DNA of 5,911 nucleotides from assembly GCA_013042695.1 (NCBI GenBank), contig JABDPQ010000086.1:1-5911 (forward strand), in the 5' to 3' direction. Made by a program: the position numbers and the translations under genes. Below are positions 1 to 4,878 of the stretch, in pieces (the first letter of the stretch is position 1; each line of letters begins with the position of its first letter). The notes below the pieces were generated by a model. It did no database searches, was not told where the DNA came from, and saw only the letters and a program-made list of their open reading frames with translations. Source of the stretch: Desulfobacterales bacterium. GTDB taxonomy: Bacteria > Desulfobacterota > Desulfobulbia > Desulfobulbales > Desulfocapsaceae.

Positions 1-621
1 ACCACAAACAACCCCATTTTATTTCGTGCCGAACCTGTCGGATGCACGGGTACCGTATTGCATAAAATGTTCAAAGAGGCTGGTGTGGCAATACCTAAAA
101 ATGTTGCGGGAGGCATGCTTGCCGCAATCTTGAGCGACACGGTAAATTTCAAATCGCCTACCTGCACGGATGATGATAAAGCGGCTGTTAATGAGCTGAA
201 AAATGTCGCCGGAATTGAGGATACAGAGGCTCTTTTCATGGATATGCTCAAAGCCAAATCAGCTGTTGCTGGTGTACCTGCAAAAGACCTGCTCTTTCGT
301 GACTATAAAGATTTCGATATGAAGGGCAATAAAATTGGTGTCGGTCAGCTCGAACTTGCTACTATAGAACAGGTTGCAGATATCCGAGAGGCTCTCATCG
401 AAGCTATGAAACAAGTTAAGGCCGACGGACGCCATAGCGTCCTTCTTATGCTCACAGACGTAGTGAAGGAAGGAACTGATCTGGTAGTATTGTCAGATGA
501 TCCCGCACTCGTGGAGAACGCCTTTGGCTCTTCACTTGAGAATTCATCCATGTGGATAGACGGCATGATGAGCCGTAAGAAACAAACAGTACCAAAACTT
601 CAGGAAGCTTTTGGGTGTTAA
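1..621 (+). CDS. ppaC: Manganese-dependent inorganic pyrophosphatase (family II, DHH/DHHA2), C-terminal part, 5' truncated
   Basis: Cytoplasmic enzyme that hydrolyses pyrophosphate to two phosphates, pulling biosynthetic reactions forward. The frame is open from base 1, so the true start is outside the window; 206 residues are visible against about 310 for the plain family and more for CBS-containing forms. Visible family signatures: EPVGCTGTVL (residues 11-20), ILSDT followed by FKSPTCT (about 43-56), where the Asp of SDT is a known metal ligand of the family, and the DHHA2 domain ending in SRKKQ (191-195), whose Arg/Lys bind substrate. The DHH motif and first metal ligands lie upstream and are not seen, nor can I tell whether regulatory CBS domains are inserted. 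The gene ends at TAA, 24 bases before a strong hairpin terminator, and converges on the selenoprotein gene. Family assignment is firm; activity is inferred from the motifs. Confidence 0.95.
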   Translation, partial: TTNNPILFRAEPVGCTGTVLHKMFKEAGVAIPKNVAGGMLAAILSDTVNFKSPTCTDDDKAAVNELKNVAGIEDTEALFMDMLKAKSAVAGVPAKDLLFRDYKDFDMKGNKIGVGQLELATIEQVADIREALIEAMKQVKADGRHSVLLMLTDVVKEGTDLVVLSDDPALVENAFGSSLENSSMWIDGMMSRKKQTVPKLQEAFGC

Positions 622-645
622 CTCCATCATAGACTATATCAGTCA

Positions 646-689
646 AAAAAAGGTCAGAATCTCATGTGCATGCGATTCTGACCTTTTTT
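646..689. terminator. Bidirectional intrinsic terminator between convergent genes
   Basis: A perfect 16-bp inverted repeat, AAAAAAGGTCAGAATC (646-661) and GATTCTGACCTTTTTT (674-689), flanks a 12-nt loop. The GC-containing core has an A tract on one side and a T tract on the other, so it forms a hairpin plus U tract on both strands. It lies 24 bases after the pyrophosphatase stop and 128 bases after the stop of the minus-strand selenoprotein gene, and probably ends both transcripts. Confidence 0.9.
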
Positions 690-817
690 GGATTGAACAG
701 GCAGACTTACAACAAAAACGATCGTTTCCTTTGTAGTAAAACCTCAAATTTATTATTGCTCACAACCATTATCTGCTAATGCCATACGACTCGCAGCATG
801 TTAGAACGCGTTATACG

Positions 818-2020
818 TTATTGAACTGTAGGAGTTGTAAGACTCTCACCTGATGTGTGCTGCGAGATCCCTCTGCGAGCATGCTTGATTTCATCTTTAA
901 TAGAATTAACCATCGTCAAGATATCAGGATCATCGGGAATAGAAGGTCTCAGTGCGATGATGGCTGAGGTAAAACTGCTTGCAGCTTCTTTTTGGGCAGA
1001 GTCATCTAGCTTGCTTTCGACATCAGCTAACGCTGCTAAAATCTGCTGCTTGCTCTTTTTCAGGCCTTCCTGTCTTTCATTGAATACTTTTTTATCGATG
1101 TTTTTTTTGGCACCTAAACGTTTGCTTTGCAGCTCGTTAGCCGCCAGACGATTTTTTAATAAGGCGCGCTGCCTTGCACTATCCTCTTTCCAGCGCTTAT
1201 ACCGCCAAGAGATTTCCAAGAATCCAAGATGCTTACCTTGTGATCCCGTTTGAGTAATGAGCGTTTGATTGATGAGATGAGGGTTGATCGTGCCGATCGA
1301 TTTGTCTGCCCCGATAATTATATCTATGTCTGCTGAAGACTGGGCAATGGCTATATTTTGCTGATGAGAAAGGCTTGACAGCAGAACAACCAAATCATGA
1401 GTTTGAGCAATTTTGGGCAGGAGCGTTTCTAACTCTTTATTACCGTCAGTTATATCATAGTCACCAGTGCTTTGTATGGATTTTCCTGTCAAACCAATCA
1501 AGCCGATTTTAAAGTTCTTAAACAAAACTGTTTTGAATGGTGCAAAAACTCGATTTCCCATAGGACCATAAATGTTTGCGGAAACCCAGGGTATAGCTGA
1601 AACAGAAGAGTTTTTAAGAAAAGCCAGTCCGCCTGAAAGGTCATATGGGCCGACAGCGATAGCTTCGTACTTCATCTTCTTGTATATTGTTGCTATTCCT
1701 CGTGCGGTGATTTCTTTTTTGGTCAGCTCCCTCCCTCGCTTAACCCGATTAAACAGCAAATTACCTGCATCAACGATCAGGTGCGGCAAGTCATCTTGGG
1801 ATAGTATCTCATTTATTTTGTGTGATTTCTTAGACAGACCGCCTAATTGATTACTGCTTCAACCGCAAGCTTCAAGTTCTCCAAGCACATTTGCTGAATA
1901 GAAAAGTTTGAATACTGTTTCAGCTGCTTTTTCTTCATCCCTGTCTGCACTTCTACATAAATGCGGTATACAGATCAGAAGAGAAAAACAGATGAGTATC
2001 TGTAGGATAGTTTTTTTCAT
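818..2020 (-). CDS. Exported UshA/5'-nucleotidase-like selenoprotein, in-frame TGA (1861-1859) read as selenocysteine (Cys-Gly-Sec motif)
   Basis: A 400-residue reading frame interrupted by one in-frame TGA at codon 54. Residues 1-25 form a Sec signal peptide (MKK, a hydrophobic stretch, then LCRSA); no lipobox fits. The mature protein starts with the family pattern YSANVLGELEACG-U-SSNQLGGL (41-61); relatives have CGC here, so TGA replaces the second Cys. The metallophosphatase-like fold continues: LIVDAGN (81-87), AVGPYD (122-127), LSH (217-219), IIIGADKS (234-241). Aligned by eye with UshA, ligand positions are changed (Asp to Asn44 and Asn87; Asn-His to Pro-Tyr at 125-126; Gly-His to Gly-Ala at 237-238). 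Residues about 274-342 are charged and likely coiled coil, followed by RPSIPDDPDI (358-367). Cys52 and Sec54 are the only sulfur/selenium redox residues after the signal peptide. The start at 2020 is preferred because ATGA overlaps the rarA stop, implying translational coupling, and it opens the signal peptide; an upstream start at 2059 is less likely. Function is unknown; a periplasmic selenol/thiol role is inferred. Confidence 0.88.
1822..1861 (-). promoter_or_regulatory. Bacterial SECIS element with its UGA codon
   Basis: Numbering the mRNA from the U of UGA (position 1861) as 1, UUAGGC (16-21) pairs with GUCUAA (27-32), with one G-U pair, closing the apical loop GGUCU (22-26). Below a 3x3 internal loop, GUAAU (8-12) pairs with AUCAC (36-40) with one A-C mismatch. 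As I recall it, the E. coli fdhF SECIS has the same loop GGUCU beginning 18 nt after UGA, with SelB contacts G23 and U24; both are present here, as is a U at position 17. U17 is bulged in fdhF but can pair here. The element would recruit SelB with selenocysteyl-tRNA. The fold was drawn by hand and no energy was calculated. Confidence 0.85.
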
Positions 2021-3357
2021 GAGGAATTGTGTCTTTTCTGCTTGAGCAATTTTTTCCATTTTTCAAGTCGTTCCTTAATAAGAGATTCATAGCCCCGGTT
2101 AGTTGGCTTATAAAACGTTTTCTCTTCAATTTCAGGCGGCAGGTGAGACTGTTCGACAAAACCATTTTTGAAATCATGAACATATTTATAATTCTTTCCA
2201 TAACCCAATGTTTTCATTAAATGCGTCGGAGAATTCCTGATATGCTTGGGAACAGCAAGTGTGCCTGTCTCTTCAATGACCTTGTGCACTTCCTTTGAGG
2301 CAGTGTACACAGCATTACTTTTTGGCGCAGTGGCGAGGTAAATAACCGTTTGAGCAATACAAAGCTCTCCTTCAGGTGACCCGAGAAACTGAAAAGCAGA
2401 TCGGCTCGAAGTTGCCTGAACGAGAGCGTGGGGGTCAGCAACTCCGATATCTTCTGAGGCAAATCGAATTAGACGCCTTGAGATATATAGTGGATCCTCA
2501 CCTGCCTCAATCATTCGATAAAACCAATAGATGGCTCCGTCGGGATCTGAATCTCTCAAACTCTTATGCAGTGCAGAGATATGATTGTAGTGTTCCTCAC
2601 CGTTTTTGTCATACCGAAGCGTTCTTTTTTGGCTCGCCTCTTCGACAATCGTAAGAGAGATTTCAAATGAATCTCCCTGAGATCTCTTTCGATTGCAAGC
2701 AAGGGTTGCGGCAACCTCGAGAATATTAAGCGCTTTGCGAGCATCTCCATCTGCAATGCGTGCAAGAAATGCCAATCCTTCATCGGCAAGGTTGAGTCCT
2801 AAATTCCCAAGCCCCTGATCGGAATTTTTAAGCGCGTTTCTCACTATTTTTTTTAGGTCACTCTCCGATAACGGTTCAAGTACAAGAACTCGACATCGCG
2901 ACAACAGCGGTGCAATAACCTGAAATGAGGGGTTTTCAGTCGTTGCACCAATCAGCGTCAGTAAACCGCTTTCTACGTGAGGCAGAAAGGCATCCTGCTG
3001 ACTTTTATTGAATCGGTGAATCTCATCGACAAAGAGAATAGTTTTAAGACCATTTTTCTGTTGTTGTTCTCTTGCTTCTATAACGATTTTTTTTACCTGC
3101 TGAATGCCCGATAACACAGCCGAAAAAAATACAAAATGTCCGCCCACTGCCCCGGATAGAATTGTGGCAAGACTTGTTTTTCCTGTTCCCGGAGGACCCC
3201 ATAGAATCATCGATGGAATGCTACCTGAGTGCATCAATTCTCTCAGTATTTTCCCTTTTGCCAGTATCTTTTCTTGGCCAAAAAAATGTTCTGCACGAAC
3301 TGGGCGCATTCGTTCGGCAAGTGGAACAGGACTATCAAGCGGGTGACTTCTTATCAT
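2017..3357 (-). CDS. rarA: Replication-associated recombination protein A (RarA/MgsA), AAA+ ATPase
   Basis: Cytoplasmic AAA+ ATPase of the RarA/MgsA/WRNIP1 family, related to clamp-loader subunits, acting at stalled replication forks; homologues form tetramers and bind SSB. At 446 residues it is full length. Visible in order: PLAERMRP...FFGQ (12-28), Walker A GPPGTGKT (54-61), Walker B ILFVDEIHRFNK (107-118), sensor 1 GATTENPSF (137-145), arginine-finger region SRCR (153-156), sensor 2 region DGDARKALN (203-211), then the family-specific C-terminal oligomerisation region with YRMIEAGEDPLYISRRL (280-296) and SEDIGVADPHAL (301-312). ATG at 3357 is the first start after an in-frame TAA only two codons upstream; the Shine-Dalgarno match is poor. 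A sigma70-like promoter sits about 40 bases upstream. The stop overlaps the start of the selenoprotein gene (ATGA), so the two are probably cotranscribed. Confidence 0.97.
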   Translation of the reverse strand: MIRSHPLDSPVPLAERMRPVRAEHFFGQEKILAKGKILRELMHSGSIPSMILWGPPGTGKTSLATILSGAVGGHFVFFSAVLSGIQQVKKIVIEAREQQQKNGLKTILFVDEIHRFNKSQQDAFLPHVESGLLTLIGATTENPSFQVIAPLLSRCRVLVLEPLSESDLKKIVRNALKNSDQGLGNLGLNLADEGLAFLARIADGDARKALNILEVAATLACNRKRSQGDSFEISLTIVEEASQKRTLRYDKNGEEHYNHISALHKSLRDSDPDGAIYWFYRMIEAGEDPLYISRRLIRFASEDIGVADPHALVQATSSRSAFQFLGSPEGELCIAQTVIYLATAPKSNAVYTASKEVHKVIEETGTLAVPKHIRNSPTHLMKTLGYGKNYKYVHDFKNGFVEQSHLPPEIEEKTFYKPTNRGYESLIKERLEKWKKLLKQKRHNSS

Positions 3358-3378
3358 GAATTAAAGCTCAGAATATTC

Positions 3379-3461
3379 GATTGAGTTGTTATCTCAATCA
3401 TAGCGGCGAATGATGAGAAAAACAATGACATTACCTTCGATGATCAATCATAGCAGATTGA
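3379..3461. repeat. GATTGA/TCAATC repeat cluster at the rarA promoter (operator candidate)
   Basis: Four copies of a GATTGA half-site make two inverted repeats: GATTGAG (3379-3385) with CTCAATC (3393-3399), 7-bp arms and a 7-bp spacer, and TCAATC (3444-3449) with GATTGA (3456-3461). The 11-mer TCAATCATAGC also occurs as a direct repeat at 3394 and 3444, 50 bp apart. The first inverted repeat overlaps the predicted -10 and start site, where a repressor would act. The regulator is unknown. Confidence 0.4.
3397..3425 (-). promoter_or_regulatory. Predicted sigma70-type promoter for rarA and the selenoprotein gene
   Basis: On the minus strand, TTGTTT (3425-3420) and TATGAT (3402-3397) are separated by 17 bases. 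The -10 matches the consensus at 5 of 6 positions, the -35 at 3 of 6. The start site would fall near 3390, giving a 5' UTR of about 33 nt before the rarA ATG. Confidence 0.5.
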
Positions 3462-3475
3462 ATAAGAGTAGGTAA

Positions 3476-3495
3476 CGTGCAGCTTCAGGTGCACG
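3476..3495. repeat. Short inverted repeat downstream of the S4-protein gene
   Basis: CGTGCA (3476-3481) and TGCACG (3490-3495) form a perfect 6-bp stem with an 8-nt loop, 38 bases past the S4 gene stop on the minus strand. No T run follows it in that direction, so it is not a convincing intrinsic terminator, and some readthrough into rarA is possible. Confidence 0.3.
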
Positions 3496-3532
3496 ATCGC
3501 GCAAAGATCCTCAAGCAGACGGTATGGTTCTA

Positions 3533-3751
3533 TTATTTTTTTTGGTCACAAATGTAGGTTGCACCATCGATGCTAACCTTGTCGCCGAAATACAGCTTTC
3601 TGCCCCGACGGATCTCTTCTAAATCGTTTACATTAACTGCACCATCAAGAATTCTAAGTTTTGCCTCAAGCCCATCGCCGACGGCTTCAGCCTGTTTTAA
3701 AAATTGACCGAGCTTGATGGGATATTGTTTTATAAAGATATGTGTGACCAT
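3533..3751 (-). CDS. Small S4-domain RNA-binding protein (YaaA/YbcJ-like)
   Basis: A 72-residue protein that is almost entirely one S4 RNA-binding domain: IKLGQFLKQAEAVGDG (12-27), then AKLRILDGAVNVN (30-42) and RRGRKLYFGDKV (49-60). This is the arrangement of the small YbcJ/YaaA family of presumed RNA/ribosome-associated proteins; the usual VNGE turn reads VNDL here. The ATG at 3751 is preferred over the GTG one codon upstream, because the Shine-Dalgarno AAGGAAG puts its AGGA 7 bases before the ATG but only 4 before the GTG. The gene has a near-consensus promoter about 150 bases upstream and lies 175 bases before rarA on the same strand. The exact RNA target cannot be inferred. Confidence 0.88.
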   Translation of the reverse strand: MVTHIFIKQYPIKLGQFLKQAEAVGDGLEAKLRILDGAVNVNDLEEIRRGRKLYFGDKVSIDGATYICDQKK

Positions 3752-3772
3752 CACATCTTCCTTTTTTAATAG

Positions 3773-3900
3773 GTAAATAAGATGATATATTCAGCCTTCT
3801 GCCATTTCACTGAAACCAAATAAAACGAAATAGTCTTGAGAAATAATGTAATTTACCAGGTGAAAATGAGCCATAGCCATATTGCAATTGTCTTATTTAC
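3773..3900. repeat. Long-range inverted repeat bracketing the S4-gene leader
   Basis: GTAAATAAGA (3773-3782) and TCTTATTTAC (3891-3900) are perfect 10-bp complements 108 bases apart. One arm lies at the predicted transcription start and the other just upstream of the Shine-Dalgarno of the S4 gene, so the leader could fold back on itself. The arms are AT-rich and chance is possible. The rest of the 341-base intergenic stretch 3755-4095 shows no coding frame I can support. Confidence 0.35.
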
Positions 3901-3903
3901 AAA

Positions 3904-3932
3904 ATTATATCAATTTGTTACTTCACTGCCAA
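3904..3932 (-). promoter_or_regulatory. Strong predicted sigma70-type promoter for the S4-protein gene
   Basis: On the minus strand, TTGGCA (3932-3927), a 17-base spacer, then TATAAT (3909-3904). The -10 is perfect and the -35 matches 5 of 6. Transcription would begin near 3897, leaving an unusually long leader of about 145 nt before the ATG at 3751. Confidence 0.7.
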
Positions 3933-4023
3933 TGAGAAGATCTCACCAGCTTGTACTTAAAAGACAAAGACACAATAGCCGCTATTTTTGAGATCATTCG
4001 ATTATTCTATTTTCAAAGATAAT

Positions 4024-4043
4024 CTGGCAGGTTATTATGCCAG
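4024..4043. repeat. Inverted repeat upstream of the lipoprotein gene
   Basis: CTGGCA (4024-4029) and TGCCAG (4038-4043) form a perfect 6-bp dyad with an 8-bp spacer, ending 52 bases before the lipoprotein ATG. It overlaps a weak candidate promoter and could be an operator or a leader hairpin. Confidence 0.35.
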
Positions 4044-4060
4044 TCTGGAAGAATTAAAAT
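4032..4060 (+). promoter_or_regulatory. Weak candidate promoter for the lipoprotein gene
   Basis: TTATTA (4032-4037), a 17-base spacer and TAAAAT (4055-4060). The -10 matches 5 of 6 and the -35 only 3 of 6. The start would be near 4067, giving a leader of about 30 nt. In AT-rich DNA this could be chance. Confidence 0.25.
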
Positions 4061-4095
4061 AATTTCAATGAAACAGAGAGATCGGAGGATTAATT

Positions 4096-4584
4096 ATGTT
4101 ACAAAGGGTTTTAGGTGTTGTTATTATGTCTTGTCTTGCCATGTACGGTATGTTTAGCCTGAGTGGTTGTTCTTCTCAAACTGCTGCAGCTCCCGTGGCA
4201 GATCTTGCGCCACTTTCAAACTCGGTAGGTAATTTTGAAGATATTGAACTCCCATCTGAAATGAAATGGAACAGCAAGAAAAGCATGGCTATTAAAACCG
4301 ATTCATTCCGAGGCGGAATTCTAGAATATTCTGGAAAAGTTGAAATTAATTCATTGAAAGATTTCATCATCCAGTCAATGAAAAACAATCAATGGAAACA
4401 TGTTGGTGAGGCGTCCTACGAAAATATTCTCGTGGCGTTTACTAAACCAAATAAAACCTGCATGATTACTTTAGAAGAAGGTTTTGGCGGTTCGATGGGA
4501 AAAACCTTTATAAAGATGTATATTACCGTTGATGTTGCAGCAGGTCAGAGACTAAATCCTTTTGGGGAGCCAGTGAACAACTAA
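4096..4584 (+). CDS. Small putative lipoprotein of unknown function
   Basis: A 162-residue protein with a lipoprotein signal: a hydrophobic segment (about 5-22) and lipobox LSGC (22-25), with lipidation expected on Cys25. Ser follows Cys (CSS), which in the E. coli +2 rule favours sorting to the outer membrane; this is only suggestive in another organism. An Ala/Pro-rich linker (about 29-40) precedes a small soluble domain beginning IELPSEMKW (51-59), then GGILEYSGKVEI (73-84) and a probable helix SLKDFIIQSMKNNQW (86-100), followed by alternating strands. The pattern resembles short lipoproteins common in delta-proteobacteria-like genomes, but I cannot name the family and assign no function. 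The start is well supported by GGAGGA (4084-4089), 7 bases between GGAGG and the ATG. It appears monocistronic, divergent from the S4 gene, with no clear intrinsic terminator after it. Confidence 0.85.
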   Translation: MLQRVLGVVIMSCLAMYGMFSLSGCSSQTAAAPVADLAPLSNSVGNFEDIELPSEMKWNSKKSMAIKTDSFRGGILEYSGKVEINSLKDFIIQSMKNNQWKHVGEASYENILVAFTKPNKTCMITLEEGFGGSMGKTFIKMYITVDVAAGQRLNPFGEPVNN

Positions 4585-4590
4585 CTCAGG

Positions 4591-4793
4591 CTAACAATTT
4601 ATCTCTTTAGTAGTCCATTCAGCGGTATGATCATAACTAAATGGTGGTGCCGCTGAATGATGCTGTACGCCTGCCAGAATCTCTTTTGCTTCTTCCGGGG
4701 CCTCCCATTCCCTGCGCTTCTTTTGTTTATTGCCTGAAGAACTCCTTCTCGCAGCGCGAACACCATTATCTAAATTGTGCCTTTATTTTTCAT
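4591..4793 (-). pseudogene. Possible small protein gene with a one-base frameshift near its start
   Basis: The minus strand is open for 63 codons from 4782 down to a TAG at 4593-4591, with a plausible composition: a basic segment (NKQKKRREWE), an acidic helix-like EAPEEAKEILAG, then HHSAAPPFSYDHTAEW near the end. The frame has no ATG, GTG or TTG start; a TAA lies directly above it (4785-4783). An ATG at 4793-4791 in a neighbouring frame reads MKNKGTI and stops. One extra A in the run before GGC would join that ATG to the open frame as a 67-residue protein. The sequence may therefore be a sequencing or assembly indel, a decayed gene, or a fortuitous open frame. No Shine-Dalgarno is seen and I do not recognise the product. 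Confidence 0.35.
4616..4659. repeat. 10-bp inverted repeat after the lipoprotein gene
   Basis: CATTCAGCGG (4616-4625) and CCGCTGAATG (4650-4659) are perfect complements with a 24-base spacer, 31 bases past the lipoprotein stop. No T run follows, so it is not a classical intrinsic terminator, but a structure-assisted end of the transcript is possible. It lies inside the possible small minus-strand ORF. Confidence 0.4.
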
Positions 4794-4814
4794 TGCTATA
4801 TGATTTAAGGTAGT

Positions 4815-4834
4815 AGATAGTGAACAGATAGTGA
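4815..4834. repeat. Tandem 9-bp direct repeat upstream of the HEAT-repeat gene
   Basis: AGATAGTGA occurs at 4815-4823 and again at 4826-4834, with AC between, giving an 11-bp period close to one helical turn. A degenerate third unit (TGATAG) follows. Tandem half-sites with 11-bp period are typical of OmpR/PhoB-family regulators. It ends 44 bases before the start codon. No convincing -35/-10 pair was found near it. Confidence 0.4.
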
Positions 4835-4878
4835 TGTGATAGATTATTTTACCAAACAGAAACAAGTAGATAATTGAT

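Noticed and set aside
716..727. Perfect palindrome AAACGATCGTTT between the terminator and the selenoprotein stop
   Set aside because: It is only 12 bp, lies in an intergenic tail between convergent genes, and has no partner copies or context suggesting a regulatory role.
818..1789. A stand-alone 323-aa protein starting at TTG 1789, with a separate 53-aa secreted peptide upstream
   Set aside because: Both pieces are in the same frame and together form one family-like protein; the N-terminal CG motif and LGGL segment would be lost. TGA plus a SECIS explains the break better than two genes.
1859..1861. TGA as a nonsense mutation in a pseudogene
   Set aside because: There is no other frame damage in 1203 bases, the TGA replaces a family Cys codon exactly, and a SECIS-like hairpin sits at the right distance.
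3104..3346. Plus-strand open frames overlapping rarA and similar open frames inside other genes
   Set aside because: They are antisense shadows of well-supported genes and their translations show no family motifs.
3411..3476. Short plus-strand ORF (about 21 codons) upstream of rarA
   Set aside because: It has no Shine-Dalgarno and lies within the predicted promoter/operator region; it is too short to support as coding.
4025..4040. Sigma54 -24/-12 promoter (TGGCA...TGC) upstream of the lipoprotein gene
   Set aside because: The GG and GC elements are 11 bases apart instead of the required 10, and the -12 lacks TTGC; the match arises within a short inverted repeat.
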